A stretch of DNA of 55,483 nucleotides from Phoronis australis (GCA_002633005.1 NMRA01000852.1:1-55483); one strand, 5' to 3'; positions 44,801-55,200 are shown, counted from the first letter of the stretch. The notes: generated by a model not told the origin, from the letters alone. Numbers and translations: made by a program.

Positions 44801-47800
44801 ATAATGATAATTGAAATAAGTCTGATAGAGTCGCCAATTTTTTTTCTCAGCGCCGCTGGAAACGATTTCTACCTCACAGATTCCCACTCTTTATTAGTTG
44901 TTACATACGACGGTCACGTGTCATGGAGATTTCCCGCCACGTTAGTCAGCTTCTGTCCGCTAGATGTCACCTACTTCCCATTCGACAAACAGGTAACAAT
45001 GTATTACAGATTATTGGCATTGAAACAACAATTTTGGTTACCTTGTCTTATCATTTTAAAAACTTTTTACACTAAAATCAGATTCGCATAATTAACTGAC
45101 AGAAAAGGTTTTATGTACATGTACATGTATTGAGTATTCTCTGTCATGTCTCCAGCAGGTTTATGAGTATGTTTCGTTACCAGGTCTGCCACATGAATTT
45201 CGGCTCCTGGGTGTTTAGTTTAGCACAACTGGATCTCCATGCCGTAGGAGACACTGGGGATGCAAGTGTATTCAAAGGTAAGCACCATTGTGAAGAGATT
45301 AATGAAGGTGGGGCTAGCCTAAAATTAGGTGGATTCGAGTTTTTTAGAATGTGGACCTCTTACTAAAAAACGAGGTACTTCCAAAGCTATGAATTGTGCA
45401 TTCGCCGAATTCCTGTCTGTTAAGTGGTCTTTTGTCTTTTTTCTGCTTTTTCAAACTTTTTGTTCCTCTGAAGCGGACCTTTTTGCCCTCTTCACCAAAC
45501 GGAGGGCTCGTTTCACCCCCCTCGAGCGTACCCCTGGGTGCGCGCAGGACGAACAGCTGGTTCCTTTCAAACCCTCTCCTCTGACTGAGTAACAGGTTAA
45601 GGCCAATTTTGTACATGTAGCAGTACAGTGAAGCTTCTTGGGCGAAATTTAGGTTTATAGCCGCCTTAAATAAACTATTGCTTCGGCAAATAAGCGCAAT
45701 TTTATACATATAAGACGACTCAATTTCAATTTTACCCAACAATTCCCAAGGTGAAAATGAAGAATCTGTGAAAAAATACGCTTTCCCTATGACGTACACG
45801 GCATGCATCATGCCCTTGCAGTTTTATTCAACAGGCCAGGCTATGTCACAATATCATTCGACACAAAACTTAAGTTTGGAAACTTCTAGCAACTTATATT
45901 CCACGTTTTCATAATGTCATAAAAAGCCACCATTTCAACTGCCTTATTCCCCATATTAGCCCCAAAACGGAAGACAGTATGCTTGTGCAACATACAGGTA
46001 ATCACACTAAAGTTATGTTATATGCTGGTTTTCTGGGATGACAATTTTATCCGGAATCAAAATGAAGTTTAGCACACTTTGCTCGTGTAATTATCACGGC
46101 AGTTAGTTTCCCAAGAACAAAAACCGTTACCCATTTGGGCCTGTTATAGTGTTAGATTAGCATCCAATGAAAGTTATTACAGGTCTGCGAATTAAAAACA
46201 ATACCCGAAGAATTATGCTGATCGAAATTTTTATGGAACACCATGGACATTGAAGCAGGACTAAATCCGCAGTTTATTTTCAGAGAATAACGAATGGATT
46301 CTTGAAAAATTCCCAGTTGAAAGAGGTGTTACCACTTACAATTCGTCTGAAGATCAGTACCCGATGCTGACGTTCTCGCTGTATTTAAAGAGACGACCAT
46401 TATACGTTACTTTCAACTTAGTAAGTTGATAAGGATGTGGAAATAGGATTTTGATTAACTACGTAATTCGGTTTATTTATCTTTCACCTCTTGTATTTTA
46501 CCAGTTACAATCACCGTGGAATTAAGATGATACGACATTTTAGAACATTCCTTACAAATGCATTTATTCATTGTCGTACATGTACCGGTACATTGTCTAG
46601 CTCTCAGCTTACTGAGATTCTACAACACTTTAAGTTTGTCGCGTTATGAAGTGACGTGGAATTTTTCATCAAATTGGTGTAACCCAATCTTTTGCGGCTC
46701 TGCCTAACCGCCTGGAAACTCATTGAACATTTTATGTTGACAGAATTGTAGTTGTTGTTTTATTGATAGAAAAATCTGTCATTTTTAACGTTTACTCGAA
46801 AATCAATGAAATTCGACTCATTCCCATGGTCTAGGATGATTGAAATTACAGGCCACAAAGATCACTGTTGTCAAATCAATAGGGTTGATTTAGCAGATCA
46901 ACTGCATACAAAACGTGTGTCTTCGTCAGATACAAAAACAGGATAAGGCTGCATGAGTTACACCATTTTCCCAAAATTTGATCCATCGAAATCTTTTCCG
47001 CTGCCAGCACGATCTTATCCTGGTTTACTATTCATGTGTTCTCGCTGTAGGTTCTTCCATCGTGCCTGATTGCCGCCATTGGTATGTTGGCATACATACT
47101 GCCCTCTGACGACGGCGAGAAGATTGGTCTCTGTGTCACTATGTTGGTGGCACTGTCCTTCATAATGTTACTGATGGCGGACAAGATGCCACCAACCTCT
47201 CTGTCCATCCCATTGTTGGGTAATTATTTTATATTTGTCTTCCAACTCACATGCAACAAATGACTTCACAGCAATCAGTACAGGGGCATTAGCTATCGTT
47301 GTTGCTCGTTCTTATTTTCAAATCAGTGAGATTACCTGATAACCATCACTCAAAGTTTTGTTTTGACAACGATTAAGTACTGTACTTTGCCTGAAGCATC
47401 TGTTTAATTATTTTCAAGTGCAAATGAATCTTCTTTACAGGAGAGTTCTTTGCCGTAATTGTGACTATGCTGTCTGTGACGACACTGTTGTCAGCGTTTG
47501 TTATCCACGTCCACTTCCGTGGAGGCCATGGTAAACCGGTACCAAAATGGGTCAATGTCTTGGTACTGAAAGGTTTGGCCAGAATTCTGTGCTTTGACGT
47601 TGACTGCACTAGTAAGGTGAGTTACTGAATTGCCTTTATCTCAAAACGGGGTTCAGTGCCTCAATAACATCTAGTAACATAGGCATTGCTTCTACAGAAG
47701 TTTACATTTCTCTATACATGTAAACAATAGCCTTTTTTCCGAAATTACAATCAAGTTTCAAGGGAAGAAGGTGAGATCGCACGATCTTGCGAAGTTGCCC

Positions 47801-49885
47801 GTCCCCATCCACTCGTTATAGTATTGAGCGGAGACCGACTTGGAATTAAGAAAAGAACAATTGGCAATAGTTTGATATAATGTGACCGCATTTTGAGAAC
47901 CAGTTTGATACCCGTTATTTAGTGGAGAAAACTAGTTCTCAAAATTTGGGCACGTTATGTCAGACCATTACCGAAACAATCTGTGCTCTTAAAGATGTAT
48001 TTGCATGCAAGTGTATCGCAGGACTAAACGCGGATGCTATTTGAACATCATCTACATGTACGCTCTAAACACAAAGTGCCATTGTATTGATGGACAACTT
48101 GTAAATGTGAAAACAAAAAAATCTACAAATTGGTGACCTTTGCACTAATGACCTACCTCGCAGGCTCACATAGCTCCCATCATTCAGTGTTATTCCCCGA
48201 CACCACGTCACGGTACTTACTGGACACGCTTGAGTGATTTACAGTGGATAATTTTCGACTCGAAACTTGTCCATAAAAACATTTGGCAATTTTCAACGTC
48301 CTACATATTCACATCGTCGCTACAGTACATGTTGTGATTCTAGCTAATTTAACCAAGCAATCACAGAGATAAGGAGTTAGCGTGCAAGCTTTACTTTAAG
48401 CGTGTCTACCTTGCTAAGTTGTTGAATCATGCGCCAGGTATTTTAGGTCACTGTGTCTGCAACTCATTAGCTCTTGACTTCTTTCGTATTTTGGACTGAA
48501 GTTACCCATGACGTAATCAAAGCCCACTTAACTTTTAAGGGGTGCTGTGGAAGAGTAGACTAATTTGATAGCCTTTGTAAAAAACTAACTAGACGTCACA
48601 ATATATACTTTTTATTTATTTTAAACAAAAACTACTTCCTGGAATGCTTAGCTTTCAGACCCTCAGCTATACACCGCAATTATGCTAAGCACGAGCTTCA
48701 ATTAGCATAGATGTGTCCTTCGTCTCATGCCAATAAAATTTCCTGTTTCACTATGGCTGCACTGGTTTGACTTTGCCTGTTTCTCCGGGCCAACTGACTG
48801 AAACATATAAGAGTCTGTAAACTGGAAATTGTCATCGAAACCGAACCATTTTATCAGTAACACTAAAAAGCAAGACTTCGCGCGACTACATCTACTCGTA
48901 TACTATACGTGGGATAATGCAATGCCGATTAAACGTGAACACCACGCAATGTTGGCTACATTTTAGACGCGAGGTCCTAACGTACATGTACATGTAGGTC
49001 TTAGCATTTCTGAGCTCTACCCAGATGTGTTAACTGGTTGATCCGGCGGAACCGGCGAAGACATCAATGTCAGCCAAATGAGTTACAAAGCAGATATCAT
49101 TTTAAGAAGAGCTGAGTGAGGCGAGATATTTTACTTTGATAACAAGTTCAGTGCGTTTTTCTACCTTCGCAAATGGGAATAGTTGAATCCGCGATTTGAG
49201 AATTGTCTGAATTTTAAGCTTATGGAAAATCTTGAACCCCTTCACAGTTCACAATTGTTGATATGCCTCAAAAATGATGATAATAAGATCAGTAACATCG
49301 TTGAATGTCGCACAATAATCAAAACTTGCTACGATTCATTAGTTTGCAGCTATAAGTTGGACTGAGACTAAATACACTGTACTGGTCTACCTGAGCAAAA
49401 TATCAAGGAAGTTTTTGGGGGAGGGAATAGCACACGTGCGAGCATGGCTGATAATTGTGAACGGTCTCAAGAACCGACTTTTTCTATGTTCCTTTATTTG
49501 AATAATAACGGTTTCATTTTGATACAACATGTTTTTCTACAATTTTACAGACCTATTTTGTTATTATTTTTAGTCCAACGGTAAAGGAGTCCAACTCAAT
49601 CAATACATTAACCATGCCCTGTCAATGGATGGTGAAAAAACGAATGGGAACGAGGAAAAACGAGTGGACTCTGGTGTCCCGGACAGCCCCGCATTGCACG
49701 TCATTGGCGGCAGTCTGAAGCGCATCGAGGATGCACTGTTGTCACGCCACCAAGCGGAGGACGAACGAAGCGCATTGGAAGACGAATGGCGTAACGTTGC
49801 AATGGTGTTGGATCGACTGTTTTTGTTTGTGTACGTGATTATTTGCGTGGTCGCCGCTCTGACGCTTTTGTTAAAACGACCTTAA
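35818..49885 (+). CDS. nicotinic-acetylcholine-receptor-like Cys-loop ion-channel subunit, complete ten-exon gene (gene 3)
   Basis: Exons: 35818-35866, 39184-39326, 40747-40791, 43329-43438, 44851-44992, 45184-45277, 46284-46420, 47051-47219, 47441-47616, 49574-49885. All have GT-AG introns and consistent phases, giving 1,377 bases and 458 codons. The product is a plasma-membrane ligand-gated channel subunit: signal peptide, extracellular ligand-binding domain, four membrane helices and a short cytoplasmic loop. Key features are the loop-D tryptophan (AWVRLSWYD), loop A (WLPDIVLFNG), the Cys-loop with 13 residues between cysteines (CPLDVTYFPFDKQVC), the loop-B tryptophan (GSWVF), Glu at -1' of M2 and the ARILCF motif after M3. 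The adjacent cysteines of alpha subunits are absent from loop C (TTYNSSEDQYPM), so it is non-alpha-like. M2 has Val at 9' where Leu is near-universal. Pentamers with alpha-type partners are expected, but this is inference. The sizes of exons 3 and 4 (45 and 110) equal those of vertebrate subunit genes. Confidence 0.88.
36318..36556 (-). repeat. dispersed repeat R3, copy 3
   Basis: The counterpart in segment B of the copy at 28020-28260; same inverted orientation. It lies in intron 1 of gene 3. Confidence 0.65.
37253..37290. repeat. possible DNA-transposon end
   Basis: CAGGCCCGTAGCCAGCATTG looks like the end of a hAT-type element. A related start, CAGGCCCGTAGGAAGG, is at 55213. No partner end was identified for either, so this is a tentative note. 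Confidence 0.2.
37872..38122 (-). CDS. unrecognised candidate exon on the opposite strand inside intron 1 of gene 3
   Basis: On the minus strand a strong acceptor (ATATCTTTTCAG) is followed by an open frame reading VRKSKQAFNRIQKIRLEYE, then TLAVCMVPVGEVQSRCEKMR, then PWHGFDDCIVVE and a cysteine-bearing tail to TAA at 37873. A GTGAGG inside (after MVPV) could be a donor that shortens the exon. I do not recognise the protein. The acceptor and frame quality are the only support, and it may be chance. Confidence 0.22.
39184..39326 (+). CDS. receptor gene 3, exon 2 (N-terminal helix and beta1)
   Basis: 143 bases after ATTTTCTAG. Encodes VLSVNDVDKQLTRTILRDYE then PSTRPTSTFRDAVNVTMD and IGLRELSQL, matching the 'dae..L...Ll..Y....RP......v.V.fg..l.qi' start of nicotinic subunits. 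NVT is a glycosylation site. Donor GTAAGA, phase 0. Confidence 0.88.
40006..40117. repeat. two-copy tandem repeat, period 51, in intron 2
   Basis: CAGACCCGGGCCTSGCGCAA then GGACACA...ATGTAC occurs at 40006 and 40057. No function visible. Confidence 0.8.
40747..40791 (+). CDS. receptor gene 3, exon 3 (loop D)
   Basis: Exactly 45 bases (QEADQTLTIKAWVRL) between TATATTTCAG and GTGAGT. Carries the loop-D tryptophan of the complementary binding face. The 45-base size is the hallmark of exon 3 in nicotinic subunit genes, which is why I trust an exon this short. Confidence 0.9.
41033..41188. mobile_element. MITE of the GTTCAGTA/CTAGGACC family, copy 3 (diverged)
   Basis: Shares GGTAGGACCTCAG (left), GAGATTACGTGAGACAGTGC (middle) and GGTGCTAGCGCTACTGGAC (right) with the better copies. 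It lies in intron 3 of gene 3. Much older than copies 1, 2 and 5. Confidence 0.5.
41200..41600. repeat. GC-rich degenerate repeat with CACTGCGGAAA/GCGGTACCA motifs, in intron 3
   Basis: Short phrases (CCATACCCGCARTRG, CACTGCGAAAGT, ACCACTGCGGAAAAC, GGCGGTGCCGCTGCGG) recur at irregular spacing and in both orientations over about 400 bases. The block is clearly richer in G+C than its surroundings. It resembles a decayed minisatellite or a composite of small elements. Confidence 0.55.
43329..43438 (+). CDS. receptor gene 3, exon 4 (loop A region)
   Basis: Exactly 110 bases after CTTCTTGCAG. Encodes SWYDVSLTWNMSKYQGVTR then TELSTKNVWLPDIVLFNG. WLPDIVLFN corresponds to WxPDIVLYN, with Phe in place of the loop-A Tyr. 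Donor GTTAGT, phase 2. Confidence 0.92.
44386..44670. repeat. two-copy tandem repeat, period 143, then AT-rich trinucleotide tract (intron 4)
   Basis: GTGTTCACMTTTTARG with GGGGTTTCCCACTG and CCAAAACGTCTGGACATGC occurs at 44386 and 44529. It is followed by a simple AAT/AAC/GAC-rich tract to about 44800, just before exon 5. Confidence 0.8.
44851..44992 (+). CDS. receptor gene 3, exon 5 (loop E and first half of Cys-loop)
   Basis: 142 bases after TTTTTTCTCAG. Encodes AAGNDFYLTDSHSLLVVTYD, GHVSWRFPATLVSF and CPLDVTYFPFDKQ. Contains the first Cys-loop cysteine and the FPFD signature. Donor GTAACA, phase 0. Confidence 0.93.
45184..45277 (+). CDS. receptor gene 3, exon 6 (second half of Cys-loop, loop B)
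   Basis: 94 bases. Encodes VCHMNFGSWVFSLAQLDLH then AVGDTGDASVFK. Supplies the second Cys-loop cysteine and the loop-B Trp. The usual YDG after the Trp is replaced by FSL. Donor GTAAGC, phase 1. Confidence 0.92.
45345..45575 (+). repeat. dispersed repeat R3, copy 4 (in intron 6 of gene 3)
   Basis: Same orientation as the copy at 1366. Landmarks: AATGTGGACCTCTTACTAAA, CTTTTTGTTCCTCTGAAGCG and GACCTTTTTGCCCTCTTCAC. An open frame on each strand is an accident of the repeat. Confidence 0.65.
46284..46420 (+). CDS. receptor gene 3, exon 7 (loop C to pre-M1)
   Basis: 137 bases. Encodes NNEWILEKFPVERGVTTYNS then SEDQYPMLTFSLYLKRRPL and YVTFNL. Loop C has no adjacent cysteine pair, so this is not an alpha-type principal face. 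The KRRPLYVTFNL end matches the conserved pre-M1 'RR..Y....L'. Donor GTAAGT, phase 0. Confidence 0.93.
47051..47219 (+). CDS. receptor gene 3, exon 8 (M1, M2, start of M3)
   Basis: 169 bases. Encodes VLPSCLIAAIGMLAYILPS (M1), DDGEKIGLCVTMLVALSF then IMLLMADKMPP (M2), and TSLSIPLLG. The pore line has Glu -1', Gly 2', Thr 6', Val 9', Phe 13' and Asp 20', a cation-type charge pattern with an altered 9' gate. Donor GTAATT, phase 1. Confidence 0.95.
47441..47616 (+). CDS. receptor gene 3, exon 9 (M3 and start of cytoplasmic loop)
   Basis: 176 bases. Encodes GEFFAVIVTMLSVTTLLSAF then VIHVHFRGGHGKPVPKWVN and VLVLKGLARILCFDVDCTSK. PKWV..(x)...LAR is the conserved post-M3 helix. Donor GTGAGT, phase 0. 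Confidence 0.95.
48852..49022. mobile_element. MITE of the GTTCAGTA/CTAGGACC family, copy 4 (diverged), in intron 9
   Basis: Keeps CACTAAAAAGCAAGACTTCG at the left and GAGGTCCTAACG ... GGTCTTAGCATTTCTGAG at the right. A TACATGTACATGTA run has grown inside the right arm. Confidence 0.5.
49574..49885 (+). CDS. receptor gene 3, exon 10 (end of loop, M4, stop)
   Basis: 312 bases after TTATTTTTAG. A short variable loop (about 45 codons) is followed by the amphipathic helix LKRIEDALLSRHQAEDERSA, then WRNVAMVLDRLF, M4 (LFVYVIICVVAALTLLL) and KRP before TAA. Closely related to the orphan exon at 976-1299. Confidence 0.93.
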   Translation, partial: SNGKGVQLNQYINHALSMDGEKTNGNEEKRVDSGVPDSPALHVIGGSLKRIEDALLSRHQAEDERSALEDEWRNVAMVLDRLFLFVYVIICVVAALTLLLKRP

Positions 49886-52458
49886 GTGGGTTTGTTAAAA
49901 TCCAATCTTTGTAAACGAAATATGTTGACTTAGGGATGTAGAGAGTTTCGACTTTCAGACTTGAAATACCTTCGAATATTATTTTTTAGTTTAATTCGCA
50001 ATTTACTTATTTTAAAAATGTTGTTCTTGCGTCGAAGGTATTATGTGGTAAGTTGTAGCGCAAACCGAATTTCAAAGTGACGACCTAACAAACGCTAGGA
50101 GAGACAAAAACGAGTGTAGAGATCATAATATATGTGGCTTATTCACGATAAAACTGAAAATTTAAATGTATTATAGAGAATACTTATCCTATTAGTGGAT
50201 GCAGATCATCTTGATTTATTTCATACTCCAACCAACTTAACATCATAGATGAAATACACCGAGATGCGTCAGGACTTTCCCTGCAGCGGGCGCTATTGTC
50301 CTACGTGCGTTCTGCGCGCAACGTGAGAACAAGTGCGGTCCTGCCGTCTTGTCGTCTGCAAGTGCCAGTGCTCATGTGCAGTAATGGAAGTAGTCATATT
50401 CTTCATTTTATAGTTCTTACAAGTCCAGTCATTTTTTTAGCATTCATGTTTTTGCTAGAACCAGTCTCAAAATACGTGTACTCTATGCTGTGACGTTTTT
50501 AAGCTAAGCCTTGAAGGTGTTGCCTAGGAACAAGCGCAGTCGAAAAGCATTCAAGTTAAGCACTGTATAGTGTAGCAAAGAAAATAGTTTTACGCTGAGA
50601 AAGCACAAATGCGAAGGGTTTTGGGTATGTTTTTGCTTTTATGTGATAATATACCATAAAAATATACAAAGTAACTGCTGGCACAAACGGGTTATGGGCT
50701 GCTTGATTTATTTGCTTGTGACAATGAAAAAAACTTTAACTGTAACTTCTGAACTCATTTTAATAAATATCACCTTAACATTAGTACTTCATACTTGCCG
50801 GCACTCCAAGGGCGGCAGTTTTTATTTTTATGTTTACGTGTGTGTGTCTGTGTGCGCGAATGATGTGCGCGTTTGTGTACGTGTGCGCATGCGCGTGTGG
50901 GTGTGTAAACATCTGTCATTGACGCATTTCAGTTATGCTTTTACGGGTGCTTGCCTTTGCCCAAACGAGCAATCAATTACAATAGATTTGAGAAGGTTTA
51001 GTACCTTCACGACTTCAAACTTCTTCTTGACTTCCACCACATTCTTAGCGTAAAGTGCACAAGTCTAATTAAATACTAGTGTATTCAAAACGTTTCCACC
51101 CTGAAATCGAGGTGCCCAAACTAAATAACCGCCATGGGAAATTCATTCCGAAGCTGGAGGTTGTGTGTGAATTCCATGAGAACCGGACAAACAAAGCTAC
51201 CTGTAGACTGATGACAAAAAAGACAAAAAACGGGAATTCAGAGCCCCCATTTCAGTGTTGTCGCCAGGTAACCAACCAGAAGCCTTAGCCGGTTGACCCA
51301 GTCGGGAACCGGAGAGGACAGCCAAGTACAGCCATTCTCTCAGCGACTTCATAGCGATGCGCTTGTGAAATACGCATATGTCGTTTGCTCGGTTCTTGTC
51401 AGATGGTGACAAATTTTCTCAGAAATTCAGATTCACTGGTAAAAAATAAAAAGTAGTAGTATAGCAAAGCCAAATTAGGTAATTTGTTGTAAAGTGTGCA
51501 AAACTTTGAGGAAGAACAAGTGATTGAAGAATTGCCGAAAAAAGGGGAAATTAGGAGGAAACTTAGGATGTAATCATTTGAAGACATTTACAAGTTTTCA
51601 TTTCCGCGTAAAAGACATTTGCCGAATCATCAACCAAAGTTCCACTATAAACATTTAAAGAAATCACAAGTACATATGCTACCTAACCCAAAACGCTTCT
51701 GTGACCAAACGTTCATCATCAGCGCAGAAAGGTATGCTAAGAATGGAAGACGAAGAAGCTGTTCATTATGTTACTGAGACCCGGTCAGATTATCAGTCCA
51801 CCTGTAACACTAGACGGTTTTTCACACACAGAAAACACGACATTATCTTGAAATATATAGCAGCATCCAACGTAATACCAAGCTACCATGTTTCATTCAA
51901 CTCATAATGTTTTTCGTTCTCGTGAGTTTTCTCTTTGCCGAATTGTTCTTGCGTAGGCTCACGGAATGTCGTCGATTTCGATTGCATGACGTTTGGGGGT
52001 AGTTATCAGGTAGACGATATATGGAAATATGTAGGGGCCACATCGCTTCTCCTAAACTAGGATTACGTTATCCATCTGATATCACACATGCAAACACTTT
52101 GTACACATCTCCCCGGCGGCGGTTTACGAATTACGCGTTATGAATTAACTCAAGCCTCAAAATGAACTCACCACCCCTGGTGTAATGATGGAATGAGAAA
52201 CATTTTCGTAGTTTGTTTAAAAAATGGACCTTTCTGTGTAGTTCTAACTCAAAAATGGAATATTTACGTAGAAAACGTTGACATTAAAATGGAAAAAGTT
52301 CGTCGCCCTAATGTCAAGGCCATTGCGCTGGGCGGCACAACCCGCTTACGAAAAGTGCTCCGCCCTTTTTTAAGCAGACAGCCAACCAGTTAAACAGGAT
52401 GAACATTATTGACAACTTTAAGAAAAAAGATGAATGCTGTACAAATGCGGCAATAAAC
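49886..52458. other. 3' flank of gene 3; no further gene recognised; GT-rich microsatellite
   Basis: An AATAAA lies at about 50763, but the real polyadenylation site is uncertain. 50840-50910 is a GT/GC alternating tract (TGTGTGTCTGTGTGCGCG) that creates a spurious 136-codon open frame. Other short frames have no motif. Confidence 0.5.
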
Positions 52459-52615
52459 CTGCCTACCGTTCAGTAACGCTATGACCTCGCTAAAAAGCAA
52501 GACTTCGCGAGATTACGTGAGATATTGCCGTGCATTTTAAATGAAAACACGTGACTTTGACTACGTTTTAGCTAGGTCCTAGCGCAGGTCCTAGCGTCTA
52601 CTGAACGCACGCCTG
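52459..52615. mobile_element. MITE of the GTTCAGTA/CTAGGACC family, copy 5
   Basis: Well preserved: CTGCCTACCGTTCAGTAACG, GCTAAAAAGCAAGACTTCGC, GAGATTACGTGAGATATTGC, TTTTAGCTAGGTCCTAGCGC and CTACTGAACGCACGCCTG in the same orientation as copy 1. Confidence 0.75.
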
Positions 52616-54836
52616 CACTCCGTCGAAGAAGTCAGTTGTTGATACAATCCTTTAACTGCTATCTCATCTTGATTCACACTCAAATGAGAAATTTTTCTGA
52701 TCTCGAAAAGAACTAAAATTTCGTAATTTCCCGAGGCTATAGACGACAAATAAAATGGCTCATTTGCTGTTGATGGAGCTCCCTCCTTAGACTGTTAAGA
52801 AAGATCTACAGTACTCTAAGTTGTACACGTCAGTAGATACTCCGATGACAAGGTCGCAGTACCAGCTGACCAATTCGAAGAACAGACATATATGAACGAG
52901 TAAAACGTATTAGAGTTATAAAAGGGATTTTAATGAGAACGGGAAGTCGGCGCGGATGCACACTTCGTGGTCCCGAACCTAGTGCCTCCCCCCTTTATTA
53001 GTCCTCGTTGATTTCTTTCACTAAAAAACCGCACACCGAAAAAATTCGAGCCCAACGATTTTTAAAATCAACACAATAACGCTTAACAAATTCTAAGATA
53101 CGCTACTGCGCAATTGCAGAAAATTGGCCTACATAGTGGGACAATGCAATGGTTTACGGATAAACCACCCCCTCCAACACAACCGGTATTGTGTGTCAAC
53201 CCAGAAATGTTATCGGTGTGTAAATTATCAATCAGGGTAGCTGTAGTATTACAATCAAATCCTTTACACAGTTCTGAATCTCATTCTGTACAGTGTATGC
53301 CTTGACTCATGTCCTAAGTTATAGCTGTAAGCTGTAAAGTTGAAAAAACAGTGTAAGATTTTTTTCTATAGACACTCGTTAACAAATTATCACCATCTTT
53401 AGTAACCTGGACATCCAGAAATGAAATGTGTGACTAGTATCCGTCCTCCATGGTGAAATCTACGCTTATAAATGAATTTACAATACTTGTTACCTTGACC
53501 TTTATATCATGCTGGTTCTTGTACCTTTGAGAATGAGGAGAACACCTCGAAACCAGTCAGGAATATGAAAATGTGTACTGTTAGGCTATTTATTAAATGA
53601 TTGATTGTGCTTCTGCTGAACAGGTCTATTGACCTTGACAATAAATTGAAGTTAATTTCATAAACTCACCAGCATAACTACACTCGAATACATAGGTAAA
53701 TGCATGCTTAGTTCAATATTTACGTGGGACGCTGACTGCTTGATCGAATATTCAAAGTGCTTATAGCGGCCATTTGCCTCGTTTTCATAATTGTCGAAGT
53801 TGTAAACATCATTAAACCTTCCTATGTAGCTCTGCATGTCACAGCCGTGAATTCAATGTTCCAAAAAACAAGAAAATGGGTCTTAGATTGAAACTTTCTT
53901 ACCTCCGCCACGGACACGAGTGTGACGTATGAAGGTACATGTACATGTACCCAGCGCTATCGTGTCATGTCTACCAACATGCGGATCATCGATTTTGCCA
54001 AACTCATATTACTGTTTAATTGAACTGAACGGTCGTAAAACGTTAACTTCTTAAATGAAGTTCATATTAACACTCAAGAAAAACACCATGTCAACTCAAA
54101 ATCCTTCTCGCACTTCAACAGCAGTTTGCATACTCCACAGCACGTTTCATTGCTGATTTTTTTTCGTTGTAATGAACAGTGAAAAAGTTGCAAGAATTTC
54201 CCGTCACAGTAAACTAAACGGAAGCTGAGTTTGCTATGTTTAGAGGGTCACGACTCTTCTAGGATAGTGCGCAAGAAAATGTCGGAGTTGTGAATCTGTT
54301 GTCTATAATCTACTATATAGGGCCAGATCTTTCCAACTGGGCCCCGAAATTACATTTATTTTTGAATAAGCATGTTGAACGCGACGTGCCATTTATTTTT
54401 AATGGCCTTCATAGAGAAAAGTTGCTGTCGAGATACTCTGTTTTTGATAATGAACAATTTGAGGCCAATTTTTTAAAGTTAAATGATCTCTATCGATTTG
54501 TTCACATAACACTTTGATATGTAATGAAATGCAGGCAGCTGTAGAGTGAATTGAATCATTTCAACTAGATTTACTTGATTGAAATGTCCTAGAACTTCGG
54601 GGATCTCCCGTCCCCTTCAAAGGGAAGCTAGCTACTTTGATATGTATTATAATTTAGAAAAATATATTTACACTGAAAATGATTGAAATGAGCGTTTTAG
54701 AGACGGGTGGAAAAATGTTTCAAAACTGAAGTGTGAAATCTTAAGAAGGAAATCTGGCCGTGCAAAACGACACCATTGAGCCATACGTCCCGACTGACAT
54801 CCCACGCAGACTCAAAAGTAACCATCCGGTTTGTTT
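52616..54836. other. no gene recognised; holds a partial R3 repeat at about 52950-53070
   Basis: The R3 fragment shows GTCCTCGTTGATTTCTTTCA and CGAAAAAATTCGAGCCC, the right end of the 1366-1700 copy. Elsewhere the short frames (for example 54290-54517) are unassigned. A TACATGTACATGTA run is at 53936. Confidence 0.45.
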
Positions 54837-55200
54837 TTAAATGGCGGGCGCAAAACTAAGGGTTTTAAGGAAGACGTCGGAGTTGAGGAAATGAACGCAT
54901 ATCGAACGGTACAATGCTACTTCGTTTTCGAGGTTAAGTGAAAATTGAGTCAAGGCTATTGAGTTGTCAAACTTATGAAAAAGAGTTCTAAAATTGTTTT
55001 TATATTCGTAAAAGAGTTGCTTTCCTTTACAGACACTGGAAGAGAATTCCAGTTGTTGATGCACATCATACATGTAGCTCTAGACCTTTTGTATGCCTGA
55101 CTGAATGACGGAGGAATTGCACATGGGGCGGAAGATCTCAAACCAGGACGATGGCCTTGTCTAGTATATAGATGAAATATTTTTTCACAGAGGTATTCTT
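54837..55200 (-). mobile_element. 3' end of a LINE-type retrotransposon ORF, copy 2 (relic)
   Basis: The minus strand reads TRQGHRPGLRSSAPCAIPPS, FSQAYKRS, MMCINNWNSLPVSVKES, NSFTNIKTILELFF and, after a stop, ALTQFSLNLENEVALYRS then HFLNSDVF. It is the same family as 18350-18750 but keeps the diagnostic WNSLP that copy 1 has lost (CDPLP). 5' truncated, and its 3' end is lost before 54837. Confidence 0.5.

Noticed and set aside
45344-45811. A 155-codon minus-strand open frame in intron 6
   Set aside because: Mostly R3 repeat sequence; no splice context and no conservation of the frame in other copies.
50646-51053. A 136-codon plus-strand open frame
   Set aside because: Half of it translates a GT/GC microsatellite (VCVSVCAN.. 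VCVRVRMRV) and the rest has no motif.
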